Part shown: positions 1 through 7,475 of the stretch, piece by piece
How the letters are laid out: every line of letters starts with the position of its first letter
Position numbering within the stretch: the stretch's first letter is position 1
Made by a program: the position numbers and the translations under genes
Notes under the pieces: model-generated
What the model saw: only the letters and a program-made list of their open reading frames with translations
Databases searched by the model: none
What the model was told of the DNA's origin: nothing
DNA from: Treponema sp.
GTDB taxonomy: Bacteria; Spirochaetota; Spirochaetia; Treponematales; Treponemataceae
Length of the DNA: 64,000 nt
Direction of reading: 5' to 3'
NCBI GenBank assembly: GCA_024402535.1
Contig: JAKSTN010000001.1
Location: 124,001 to 188,000, forward strand

Positions 1-1
1 A

Positions 2-634
2 AACCTTTCAGGCTCTACAACAGAAAGCTATGTGGAAGGCGCAAAACTTCTGGATAAAACTGATGTTCCAGTAATTGAACTGAATATCTCTTGTCCAAAC
101 GTTGCAGCCGGCGGTGCTTCATTCGGAATGACCTGTCAAAGTGCCGGTGCCATTACAAAAGCAATCCGCGAAGTAACAAAGAAACCTCTTATGGTAAAAC
201 TTACTCCTCAGGCTCCGGCCTTGAACGAAGTAGCTCTGGCTTGTATTGAAGCCGGCGCTGACGGAATCAGCCTTTGTAACTCTTTCCAGGGCGTTGCCAT
301 CGATATTGAGCGCGGAGTTCCTGTATTTGATAAAATCAAAGCCGGCTTCGGTGGTCCTGCTGTACGTCCGATTGCAGTACGTTTAGTATACGAATTGTGT
401 TCTGAAATCAAAAAACTGCCGATAAATAAACAGGTACCTGTTATTGCCATTGGCGGCATTGAAAAATGGCAGGACGTTGTGGAATTCATTATGGCAGGAG
501 CTTCACTTTGTCAGGTTGGAACTGCAACCTTTGCAAATCCTCTGGCTATGATTGAATGTATAGACGGGCTTTCTGCTTTCATGAAGCGCAAAGGTTACAA
601 GAACCTGGAAGAAATGCGCGGGCTCATATTATAG
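2..634 (+). CDS. pyrD: Dihydroorotate dehydrogenase, catalytic subunit (class 1B-like), C-terminal part
   Basis: Oxidises dihydroorotate to orotate in pyrimidine synthesis, in the cytoplasm. The frame is open from base 2, so the N-terminus (about 90-100 residues by family length) lies outside the window and 210 residues are visible. Visible features are the NISCPN motif with the likely catalytic-base Cys (fragment residue 31), the VKLTPQ strand and lysine, the GFGGPAVRP segment and the IAIGGI phosphate/FMN-binding loop. This pattern fits class 1B enzymes, which need an FAD/Fe-S partner (PyrK). That partner is not visible and may lie upstream. The gene is followed by a GC-rich hairpin region. 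Confidence 0.9.
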   Translation, partial: NLSGSTTESYVEGAKLLDKTDVPVIELNISCPNVAAGGASFGMTCQSAGAITKAIREVTKKPLMVKLTPQAPALNEVALACIEAGADGISLCNSFQGVAIDIERGVPVFDKIKAGFGGPAVRPIAVRLVYELCSEIKKLPINKQVPVIAIGGIEKWQDVVEFIMAGASLCQVGTATFANPLAMIECIDGLSAFMKRKGYKNLEEMRGLIL

Positions 635-635
635 C

Positions 636-716
636 AGGCGTTGCGGGCGGCGTTTGAGCCCGCAGAGGGGGTAGCGACCAACAACGTGGGCGCGAGGGGG
701 AGACGTCCCCCTTTAT
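636..716 (+). terminator. GC-rich intergenic element with terminator-like hairpin
   Basis: About 80 bases far richer in G+C than the flanks. It contains GCGGGC...GCCCGC and, at 696-711, GGGGGA-gacg-TCCCCC followed by TTTA. The second hairpin sits in the right place to end pyrD transcription, but its T tract is short. The composition resembles the GC-rich block at 48434-48615, so it may belong to a dispersed repeat family. Confidence 0.5.
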
Positions 717-792
717 ATGACAAAAATTAAAACATTGTCGGATTCAATATATTAATATAGAATAAATATACACATAAAAAAAAGAGGTGTTT

Positions 793-1650
793 ATGAAAAA
801 AACTAGTCTTGTTGTTCTTGCAACAGCAGCTCTGATGATTTTTGTATCCTGCGGTTCGAAACCAGAACCTGAGCCGGAAGTAAAACCATCAGCACCTGAA
901 ACAGTTGTTGAAGAACCTGTTGTAAACGAAGAAGAAAATTCTGCTGAAGATGCTGCTTTAGCCGCTGAAGAAGCAGACAAAGCAGCCCGCGAAGCAGCTC
1001 TGAAAGCCTACGAAAAAGCACTGGCCTCAAAACTTGAAATCGAAGAAAGTGAGCTTATTGAATATGACCAGAAAAATTATGATGAAGGCAACAAGCTTCT
1101 TCTTGAACTGGAAGCCATGCTGAAAGATGATTCAGTAACAGGTGCACAGCTGGAAGAAAAAGCTAAAGAAGTAAATGCCCGTTATAATTCGGTACTTTAT
1201 ATCGGCTACAAGCAGCTGGCAAAATACTGGCGTGATGAAGCTTACGAATCAAAAAGAAAAGCTGATTCTGTAAAAGCCGGTGTTGCAGAAAAGGACCGCT
1301 ACAAGAATGCAGTAAAAGAATTCAAAGAAGGTGACACTCTGTATGCAATGCAGGCAGCAGAAAAAGCCATCAACCACTACATTGATGCTGACGATGAATT
1401 CTCAGCCCTTTATGAAGAAATCTCTGTAAAACGTGCTGCCGCACAGGCCGCTATTGAAGCAGCAAAGAAAGCTGTTGCAGAAGCAGAAAAACTTGCAGCT
1501 GCCGCTGATATTACAGATCCTGTAGATGAAAATACAGAAGGTATTGAAGCTGAAGATGCTGTTCTTCTTGAAGAAACAGAATATGCAAATCCTGATGACG
1601 CCATTGAAGAAGTTCCTGAAACAATGGCAGAAACAGAAGGAGATGAATAA
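793..1650 (+). CDS. Ala/Glu-rich coiled-coil lipoprotein
   Basis: Predicted exported lipoprotein of 285 residues, not assigned to a named family. It has a Lys-initiated signal peptide ending in a relaxed spirochaetal lipobox (FVSC, Cys about residue 19). A Pro/Glu-rich tether follows, then long Ala/Glu/Lys helical stretches typical of coiled coils, and an acidic tail. ATG 793 was chosen because GAGG lies just upstream; a GTG six bases earlier overlaps that site. Its TAA overlaps the ATG of the next gene by one base, so the two are translationally coupled and probably form an envelope pair. The downstream partner carries a LysM-like domain, so a role at the cell envelope is inferred. Confidence 0.75.
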   Translation: MKKTSLVVLATAALMIFVSCGSKPEPEPEVKPSAPETVVEEPVVNEEENSAEDAALAAEEADKAAREAALKAYEKALASKLEIEESELIEYDQKNYDEGNKLLLELEAMLKDDSVTGAQLEEKAKEVNARYNSVLYIGYKQLAKYWRDEAYESKRKADSVKAGVAEKDRYKNAVKEFKEGDTLYAMQAAEKAINHYIDADDEFSALYEEISVKRAAAQAAIEAAKKAVAEAEKLAAAADITDPVDENTEGIEAEDAVLLEETEYANPDDAIEEVPETMAETEGDE

Positions 1651-2339
1651 TGAAAAAAGTAGTTTTAACTCTCGCAGCCCTTTTAATTTCAGCTTCAGTT
1701 TTTGCAGCAAGTTATAAAAACAACACTTACCAGAAACTGGCAAACGAATACACTAAAAAAGCAGAAGCCGCTATGGATGCCGGTGAATATGCAGAATCAA
1801 TTGAATTTGCAAAACTGGCAGAAGAAAATGCAGCCCTTTCAAAAGCATTCATCGAAATGATGACTGCAAAAACAAATGCTGACAGTGCAATGAACCTGGC
1901 TAGAAACCAGATTAAATATGCTGAAAGCATTCAGGCAGACAAAAACTTCCCTATGGCTTATACAAGTGCCAAAGAAAACCTGGAAAAAGCAGAAAAAGCA
2001 TACGATGCAGAAGACTATGTAAAAGCAACTGAATATGCAAAAGCAGTTCTTGCTGCACTGGATGGAATCCGTGAAATCACACCGCTTCCAGCATGGTATA
2101 TTGTTCGCCCTTGGGCAGAAACAAAAGACTGTTACTGGAACATTTCAGGACGCCCATACATTTACAACAACCCACTGCTTTGGGAAAACCTGTATCAGGC
2201 AAACAAACAGAATATGCCAAAACCTGAAGATCCAAATCTCATCCACCCTGGTATGAAGATGAAGGTTCCAAGCATCACCGGCGAATACCGCGACGGAGTG
2301 TATGATCCGAAAAAAACTTATGATCCATACAGCAACTAA
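1650..2339 (+). CDS. Exported helical-repeat protein with C-terminal LysM-like domain
   Basis: 229 residues. A signal peptide (cleavage near ASVFA-A, residue 19) is followed by alpha-helical TPR-like repeats (EYTKKAEAAMDAGEYAESIEFAK type, about residues 25-135). The C-terminal segment (about 145-215) matches the treponemal LysM-like pattern: YIVRPW start, WENLYQANK middle and HPGMKMKVP end. LysM modules bind peptidoglycan, so periplasmic wall attachment is inferred. Start and stop overlap with the preceding lipoprotein gene (TAATG), and a strong terminator follows. The pair is likely one transcription unit. Confidence 0.75.
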   Translation: MKKVVLTLAALLISASVFAASYKNNTYQKLANEYTKKAEAAMDAGEYAESIEFAKLAEENAALSKAFIEMMTAKTNADSAMNLARNQIKYAESIQADKNFPMAYTSAKENLEKAEKAYDAEDYVKATEYAKAVLAALDGIREITPLPAWYIVRPWAETKDCYWNISGRPYIYNNPLLWENLYQANKQNMPKPEDPNLIHPGMKMKVPSITGEYRDGVYDPKKTYDPYSN

Positions 2340-2368
2340 GATTGCTCCCAAGATTATGTAAAACACAC

Positions 2369-2399
2369 GGCTGTCATGAAAATGACAGCCTTTTTTTTT
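2369..2399 (+). terminator. Rho-independent terminator
   Basis: Perfect 9-bp stem GGCTGTCAT/ATGACAGCC with a GAAA tetraloop, followed by nine T. It ends the lipoprotein/LysM operon. Confidence 0.95.
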
Positions 2400-2489
2400 G
2401 CATTTCGTGCACGAATATGAGCATTTGGTGAACTTTCTGATAATACTGAAAACTGCTGTGCTATTATGGGAAACATCAGGAGGTTCCAA

Positions 2490-2681
2490 ATGGAAGAAGA
2501 AATCATCGTAAAGAAAGACGGAACAACAAAAATTGTTAGAAAAACTGTACAGGAAGGTATTTCATTTGGTACTGCCCTTGCCATGATAATCAGCTTTGTG
2601 ACATGGAAATCTATCGGATGGGCGATACTACATGGATTATTTGGCTGGGCTTATGTTATTTATTATGTAATCAAGTACTAG
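2490..2681 (+). CDS. Small membrane protein, unknown function
   Basis: 63 residues. ATG 2490 is preceded by an ideal AGGAGG at 2478-2483; an earlier in-frame ATG at 2466 lacks this. The N-terminus is charged (MEEEIIVKKDGTTKIVRK). From about residue 22 the chain is hydrophobic with one or two membrane spans, ending in YYVIKY. It is a single-gene unit between two terminators. I do not recognise the family. Confidence 0.65.
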   Translation: MEEEIIVKKDGTTKIVRKTVQEGISFGTALAMIISFVTWKSIGWAILHGLFGWAYVIYYVIKY

Positions 2682-2703
2682 TTTGGCTAAACGGAGAGAG
2701 CCG

Positions 2704-2729
2704 GGACAAGCGAAAGCTTGTCCTTTTTT
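2704..2729 (+). terminator. Rho-independent terminator
   Basis: Perfect 8-bp stem GGACAAGC/GCTTGTCC with a GAAA loop followed by six T. It terminates the small membrane protein gene. The minus-strand side has no T tract, so it works in one direction only. Confidence 0.93.
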
Positions 2730-2732
2730 CGT

Positions 2733-3377
2733 TTAAAAAAACTGTTTGATTTCAGAAAGGTCCGAAACTTCTGCAAAAAGCAGGTCTTTAACATGCTCTT
2801 CGCATGGTGCCTGATCAGGAACCATGATTACCTTAAGTCCTGCACGGCTGGCACTTAAAATGCCGTTTGGTGAATCCTCAACGGCGTAACATTCCTCAGG
2901 CTTCAGATTCAATTCCTTTACAGCATATTCATAAACATCTGGTGACGGTTTCCCTTCCTTCATGTTTCTTGCGGAAATGATTCTGTCAAAATACGAAAGA
3001 ATTCCGGCATTTTTCAGATATCGTTCCGAACGGTCTACAGGGGAAGCCGTAGCAATAGCACAGATTATTCCCTTTTCTTTCAGAAAAGAAAGCAATTCAA
3101 CGGCTCCTTTTTTTGTTTCAAGACCGTTTTGAGCCAGGCTTTCTTCCATAAGTTCACTGCGATAGCTAACCACCTTGTCGTAGTCGAAATTCGGGTCGCC
3201 TGAATATTCTTTCAGGGTTTTCTGAACAAAAGGTTTCCCAAGGGAACGGATTGAAAGATACTGTTCATCCGTCATTTTATAGCCGAAATGTTCAAAAGCC
3301 TTTGGCCAGTTGATTCTAAAATATTTTTCTGTATCGATTAATGTTCCGTCCAGGTCAAAAATAACAGCTTTTATCAT
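2733..3377 (-). CDS. HAD-superfamily hydrolase, beta-phosphoglucomutase-like
   Basis: 214 residues. It has the DLDGT nucleophile motif (Asp8 and Asp10), a helical C1 cap (about residues 16-80), the ATASP motif II region, the Lys of GKPSPDVY (motif III) and the VEDSPNGILSA loop (motif IV). This set is typical of beta-phosphoglucomutase or sugar-phosphate phosphatase-like HAD enzymes of about 215 residues. The exact substrate cannot be read from sequence. The start lies 3 bases after the stop of the upstream NUDIX gene, so the two are probably co-transcribed. No clear Shine-Dalgarno site precedes it. Confidence 0.85.
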   Translation of the reverse strand: MIKAVIFDLDGTLIDTEKYFRINWPKAFEHFGYKMTDEQYLSIRSLGKPFVQKTLKEYSGDPNFDYDKVVSYRSELMEESLAQNGLETKKGAVELLSFLKEKGIICAIATASPVDRSERYLKNAGILSYFDRIISARNMKEGKPSPDVYEYAVKELNLKPEECYAVEDSPNGILSASRAGLKVIMVPDQAPCEEHVKDLLFAEVSDLSEIKQFF

Positions 3378-3380
3378 ACT

Positions 3381-3938
3381 TTATTTACAACAATCCCCTT
3401 TCTCTCTTGCAAGATACAGCCCTAAAGCTGAAAGCATAAGCCCGTGAGGCATTTCTGAAGTACCCATTTTTGCCAGCACCTCAGATTTAGGCATTTTGAA
3501 AAAGTTTACATATTCGTCTTCATCAAGTTTCTGAGCCGATGTCTGTTTTAAATCCTGGGCCAGGAAAACATGAACATGATTTGAAAAAAGTGCCGGATTT
3601 GGATTAAAAGTAGCAAGTTTTGTGAACTTTCCCGCTTCGCAGCCGGTTTCTTCCAGAAGTTCGCGGCGGGCGGCGTGTTCTGGATCTTCCCCCGCGTCAA
3701 TAACTCCGCCAGGAAATTCAATGCTCAAAGCTTTTTCTCCGTGACGCCACTGCTTTACCATAAGAAAATCGTCCCCGTCTTCCGGAACAACAATAGCCCA
3801 ATCCCGGGCGTTCAAAACGATATAATCGCCTTCCAGGCCATCGGAACTGACAGAATGACGTGAAGTAACGTCAAAAACAACGGTTTTCAGCAGTTCTTTG
3901 GAAGATTTCTCCGTCCAGATAAGTTTTTCATCATTCAT
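3381..3938 (-). CDS. NUDIX hydrolase (ADP-ribose pyrophosphatase-like)
   Basis: 185 residues from ATG 3938, chosen because upstream in-frame codons run into the divergent promoter of the next gene. A complete Nudix box is visible: GG-x5-E-x7-REL-x-EETG in the segment from GGVIDAGED to RRELLEETG. The preceding beta-rich N-terminus and the length match the ADP-ribose/NDP-sugar pyrophosphatase group. It probably cleaves a nucleoside diphosphate-X compound in the cytoplasm. It is the first gene of a two-gene minus-strand unit with the HAD hydrolase. Confidence 0.85.
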   Translation of the reverse strand: MNDEKLIWTEKSSKELLKTVVFDVTSRHSVSSDGLEGDYIVLNARDWAIVVPEDGDDFLMVKQWRHGEKALSIEFPGGVIDAGEDPEHAARRELLEETGCEAGKFTKLATFNPNPALFSNHVHVFLAQDLKQTSAQKLDEDEYVNFFKMPKSEVLAKMGTSEMPHGLMLSALGLYLAREKGDCCK

Positions 3939-3985
3939 TTTGCGAATTTCCCTTTTCGGGTTTATTATATTTGTAGGAGGCTTAT

Positions 3986-4804
3986 ATGGCAATAATTACA
4001 ATTTCCCGCGAAGTAGCTGCTCTTGGTGATGAAGTTGCCGCAGCACTTGCAAAAAAACTGGACTACAAATTTATCACCCGAAAAGACATTGAAAAAAGCC
4101 TTGTTGAACATGGTTTCCCGGAAAACAAGCTTCCCAAATACGATGAACGTAAACCGGGCTTCTTTGCTTCTCTTGCAAAAGACCGGGACGAATACCTGGA
4201 TCTTCTGCATCTGGCACTTCTGGAAACTGCGGATCAGGGTAATGTAGTGTTCATTGGAAGAGGCGCCTTTGCACTTTTTGCAAATATTCCGAACCATATC
4301 GGAATCCGCCTGATTGCCGATGAAAAAACCCGTATCCAGCGCCTTATGGACGAAAAAAACTGGAATGAAAAGCAGGCAAAACAGCGCATTACCGAAAGTG
4401 ACGAAAACCGCATAGGATTCCATAAAAGCTTCTACAACGTAGAATGGGCAGATCCACAGAACTACACCGCAGTGCTGAATACTTCTGTTCTGGACTGTGA
4501 AGCCGCAGCAGACGCTATTCTGGCCCTTTCCAAAGCTCTGATTAATGAAAAATCGGAAAAGGAAGGCAAGGAAAAGCTGGAACAGATGCTTAAAGCCCAG
4601 AAACTTATCAATCAGCTGATTTTTGATTACAAAGTAAAGATTGAATTCCTTCATGCAGTAATCGAAGACAAGACTGTAATCCTTCAGGGCGTTTCAGATT
4701 CTGTTGCAACTGTAGAAAAAACTACCAGACTTGCAGCCGAAATCCTGCCTGAATACAAAATTCAGTCGGCAATCAGCGTAATCCACGACTTTAAGGCTTA
4801 CTAA
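3986..4804 (+). CDS. Cytidylate-kinase-like family protein with altered nucleotide-binding loop
   Basis: 272 residues. It starts MAIITISREV, and the rest matches the cytidylate kinase-like (Cytidylate_kin2) pattern, including LDYKFITRKDIE, the VVFIGRGAFALF strand and an arginine-rich lid (MDEKNWNEKQAKQRI). The usual SRxxGSGGxxIA loop is replaced by SREVAALGDEVA, so the canonical phosphate-binding glycines are missing; kinase activity is uncertain. The C-terminal ~80 residues form an extra helical and BON-like tail. TAGGAGG precedes the ATG. It is divergent from the NUDIX gene, with both promoters in 3939-3985. Confidence 0.75.
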   Translation: MAIITISREVAALGDEVAAALAKKLDYKFITRKDIEKSLVEHGFPENKLPKYDERKPGFFASLAKDRDEYLDLLHLALLETADQGNVVFIGRGAFALFANIPNHIGIRLIADEKTRIQRLMDEKNWNEKQAKQRITESDENRIGFHKSFYNVEWADPQNYTAVLNTSVLDCEAAADAILALSKALINEKSEKEGKEKLEQMLKAQKLINQLIFDYKVKIEFLHAVIEDKTVILQGVSDSVATVEKTTRLAAEILPEYKIQSAISVIHDFKAY

Positions 4805-4883
4805 TAAGGTGTGATTTTTTCTGCTATGTAAGGGAATTTCACCGATTACGGAAAGCAGATTCTTCAATTAAAATGTTCTCAAT

Positions 4884-4915
4884 GGGGTGTGATAAACTCA
4901 TCACCCCTTTTTTTT
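4884..4915 (+). terminator. Rho-independent terminator
   Basis: GGGGTG(T)GA and TCATCACCCC pair with one bulged base, followed by eight T. It terminates the kinase-like gene upstream of the GH43 leader. Confidence 0.85.
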
Positions 4916-4947
4916 GGCAGAACACCAAATTTATCTTCTGCCAAAAA
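4911..4947 (+). promoter_or_regulatory. Inverted repeat in the GH43 5' leader
   Basis: Perfect 11-bp inverted repeat TTTTTGGCAGA (4911-4921) / TCTGCCAAAAA (4937-4947) with a 15-base loop. Its left arm is the T tract of the preceding terminator and its right arm touches the AGGAG of the GH43 gene. It could be an operator or a hairpin that affects ribosome access; this is inferred from position. Confidence 0.4.
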
Positions 4948-4963
4948 GGAGAACATAAATTCA

Positions 4964-5932
4964 ATGATTCAGAACAAACCACTTGTTACTAACATGTTTA
5001 CAGCCGATCCATCAGCTCACGTATTTGATGGAAAAATTTACATTTATCCTTCTCATGACCCAGGAGAAGACGTAGAAAACAACGACAACGGTGATCAGTA
5101 CAACATGCGTGACTATCACGTATTCGAAATGGCTGACACAGAAAACTATCCAAAAGATTGTGGTGAAGTTCTTCACCTTAAAGATGTACCATGGGCTTCA
5201 AAACAGCTGTGGGCACCTGACTGTAATAAAAAAGGCGACACATATTACTTCATTTTCCCAGCTCGCGACAAAGAAGGTATGTTCCGTCTTGGTATCGCAA
5301 CTGGTAAAAACCCAGGCGGTCCATTCAAAGCAGAACCAAACCCAATTCCAGGTTCATACTCAATTGACCCATGTCTTTTCAACGATACAGACGGTGAATT
5401 CTACTGTACATTCGGTGGAATCTGGGGCGGACAGCTTGACCAGTACCGCAACAATGTCTGGGGTGCAGACAATAAAGAACCAACAGAAGGCTATGCTGTT
5501 TGCGGTAAAATCGCAAAAATGGCTCCTGATATGAAATCTTTCGCTGAAGAACCACGTGATGTAGTTGTTCTGGACGAAAACGGTGAACAGCTGAAAGCAA
5601 CTGATCATGACCGCCGCTACTTTGAAGGACCATGTCAGTTCAAACGTGGAGACACATACTACTTCACATACTCAACTGGTGATACACACAACATCGTTTA
5701 CGCAACTTCAAAGAACGTTTACGGACCTTACACATACGGCGGAGTTCTGCTCAAGCCTGTTCTTGGTTGGACAAACCACCACTACTGTGTTGAATTCAAC
5801 GGAAAATGGTACCTGTTCTACCATGACTGTGAACTTTCTAAAGGTGTAAACCAGAACCGCAACATTAAGTTCTGCGAACTGAAGTTCAACGACGACGGCA
5901 GCATCGATCCTATTGATGCTCTCGTAAAATAA
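4964..5932 (+). CDS. Glycoside hydrolase family 43 (beta-xylosidase/arabinofuranosidase type)
   Basis: 322 residues from ATG 4964 (MIQNKPLVTN), with AGGAG about 12 bases upstream. The in-frame extension begins inside the terminator and is unlikely to be translated. Five-bladed propeller hallmarks are visible: TADPSAHVF with the general base Asp15, SIDPCLF with the pKa-modulating Asp135, and YFEGPCQFKRG with the acid Glu221. A TNHHYC histidine follows. There is no signal peptide, so it probably trims imported xylo- or arabino-oligosaccharides in the cytoplasm. Codon use is very regular (TTC, AAC, CCA), suggesting high expression. Exact specificity is not readable. Confidence 0.9.
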   Translation: MIQNKPLVTNMFTADPSAHVFDGKIYIYPSHDPGEDVENNDNGDQYNMRDYHVFEMADTENYPKDCGEVLHLKDVPWASKQLWAPDCNKKGDTYYFIFPARDKEGMFRLGIATGKNPGGPFKAEPNPIPGSYSIDPCLFNDTDGEFYCTFGGIWGGQLDQYRNNVWGADNKEPTEGYAVCGKIAKMAPDMKSFAEEPRDVVVLDENGEQLKATDHDRRYFEGPCQFKRGDTYYFTYSTGDTHNIVYATSKNVYGPYTYGGVLLKPVLGWTNHHYCVEFNGKWYLFYHDCELSKGVNQNRNIKFCELKFNDDGSIDPIDALVK

Positions 5933-5949
5933 TTGCGAAGCAATTTTTT
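5931..5949 (+). terminator. Terminator after GH43
   Basis: AATTGC-gaa-GCAATT followed by a T run, starting inside the GH43 stop codon. The stem is short; a stronger hairpin follows at 6027. Confidence 0.6.
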
Positions 5950-6026
5950 ACGCTCTGAAATAAATTTCCAATAAGCAAACGGCCGCACATGCGGACGTAC
6001 GCTCTTATAAAATAAACAAACCTTAA

Positions 6027-6062
6027 AAAAAACTGTCCGCATAATTACGGGCAGTTTTTTTT
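6027..6062 (+). terminator. Second terminator hairpin downstream of GH43
   Basis: AAAAAACTGTCCG and CGGGCAGTTTTTT pair across an 8-base loop (one G-T pair), flanked by A and T runs. It can act in both directions and insulates GH43 from the next gene. Confidence 0.8.
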
Positions 6063-6106
6063 TACTATCGAAAAGAATCAATTTTTTTTTATAAAGAAAT
6101 ATTATC

Positions 6107-6135
6107 TTGATATCTCTAAAAACTCTATTTACAAT
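6107..6135 (+). promoter_or_regulatory. Sigma70-type promoter, leaderless
   Basis: TTGATA (6107-6112), 17-bp spacer, TACAAT (6130-6135). The ATG of the next gene starts 6 bases later, so transcription should begin at or next to the start codon. No Shine-Dalgarno site is present. Confidence 0.65.
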
Positions 6136-6141
6136 AAATGT

Positions 6142-7470
6142 ATGAAATTTGAAAGCATTACAGATTCTCGTGTATTTTTATCGATGCCGAATCCATGGAT
6201 AATCCATGAATTTGTTGTTTCTGGTTCTGTCACAAAAAAACTCGTAATTGACAGTATTACTGCAGCCTTAAAGGACAACGGACTTCTTGGTTTACAGATT
6301 ATTATGGAATCTCAGACCGGTAAGGCTTTTCTTCTTACAAATGAATACTTACCTGCCCCGGTAAGTTATTATGATGAATACCAGGATATAGGATGTAAAC
6401 GTCAGGCTGAACTTCTCGACCAAAAACACCTGGTATATGCAGACATTTTCAAAGTAGACAGCAAAAGAAAATGCATTCGTCTTTATACACATCATGTTGT
6501 CTGCGATGGAAAAGGCGGACAGATTATTGTTAACGATTTTATCAAGGAACTGAATGCCCGTATTCAGGACAAGAAAATCGATTACATCAAAAATTCTTCA
6601 CCTGTAAAAAAATACCTGCCGTATCTGAAGGGAGGCCCGGATCCTGATTTTGTTACAAAGCTTTTCATCAAATATTTTAATTCTGCGATTGCGACTAAAA
6701 GACCGGAATTCAGCTATGATTTGATGCTGGATCTTCAGAAAAAAGCATTCCTTACAGAGGGATTTGTAATCAACACGATTGAATTCAGTGAAGACCAGAC
6801 TTCAACAATCATTAAAAATGCAAAAGACAAAGGCGTTAGTGTTACAGCCCATCTGCTTAATAAAATTGCAGCTACTTATGATTTTGATAATGTTGAAGTT
6901 TCTGTTTCAATTGATGGACGAAAATATTATGACATTCCTGCCGATTCAGGACTTTCCGACATTAATGAAAACACAAACAACTTTGCAACCGGCGGAAAAA
7001 TCATTATCGATAAAAAGAAGTTCGCTGATGAGAAGTCCTCCCTTAAAAGCATCACATCTCAGCTGAAAAAAATCACTGAACCAAAGAATGCTACAAAAAT
7101 GGTCAGAACTTTCAGCCGAATAAACTTTGCTCCGGTTGATATTATGGATAAAAAATATGCCCAGATACCGATGACCGAAGAAGAAAAGAAAATCGATAAA
7201 TCAATTGGGGCTGTAATGGGCTTTACAAAAATTGAAAACGGTTTTGACTTTGCAAGCTTCGGAAGAATTGAATTTACTCCAAGTGATGCTAAATATTCAA
7301 TCGAATCTTACAGACTTGTCCAGAACACAGCAAGTATTTATCCTCTGAAATTCGGAATTGCAACATACAAAGGTAAAATGAGTATTATCCTTACTTACAA
7401 ACCAAGCATTCTGGATAAAAAATCGGCAAAGAAGATTGTCGAAAAAATCAAAACCTCTGTGTTCGAGTAA
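6142..7470 (+). CDS. Stand-alone condensation-domain-fold acyltransferase-like protein
   Basis: 442 residues. The key motif is HHxxxDG (HHVVCDG, residues 117-123), the active-site signature of NRPS condensation domains and related CoA-dependent acyltransferases (alcohol acetyltransferase, WES, PapA types). A later half with FASFGRIEFTP is consistent with the second lobe of that V-shaped fold. No adenylation or carrier domain is nearby, so it probably transfers an acyl group to a small alcohol, amine or lipid rather than acting in a peptide assembly line. The substrate is unknown. The gene is monocistronic, has a leaderless-type promoter and runs convergently into GH9. Confidence 0.65.
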   Translation: MKFESITDSRVFLSMPNPWIIHEFVVSGSVTKKLVIDSITAALKDNGLLGLQIIMESQTGKAFLLTNEYLPAPVSYYDEYQDIGCKRQAELLDQKHLVYADIFKVDSKRKCIRLYTHHVVCDGKGGQIIVNDFIKELNARIQDKKIDYIKNSSPVKKYLPYLKGGPDPDFVTKLFIKYFNSAIATKRPEFSYDLMLDLQKKAFLTEGFVINTIEFSEDQTSTIIKNAKDKGVSVTAHLLNKIAATYDFDNVEVSVSIDGRKYYDIPADSGLSDINENTNNFATGGKIIIDKKKFADEKSSLKSITSQLKKITEPKNATKMVRTFSRINFAPVDIMDKKYAQIPMTEEEKKIDKSIGAVMGFTKIENGFDFASFGRIEFTPSDAKYSIESYRLVQNTASIYPLKFGIATYKGKMSIILTYKPSILDKKSAKKIVEKIKTSVFE

Positions 7471-7475
7471 GCCGA

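Noticed and set aside
3965-4654. Long minus-strand frame opposite the cytidylate-kinase-like gene
   Set aside because: No recognisable motif; the plus-strand gene has a ribosome site and family motifs across the same stretch.
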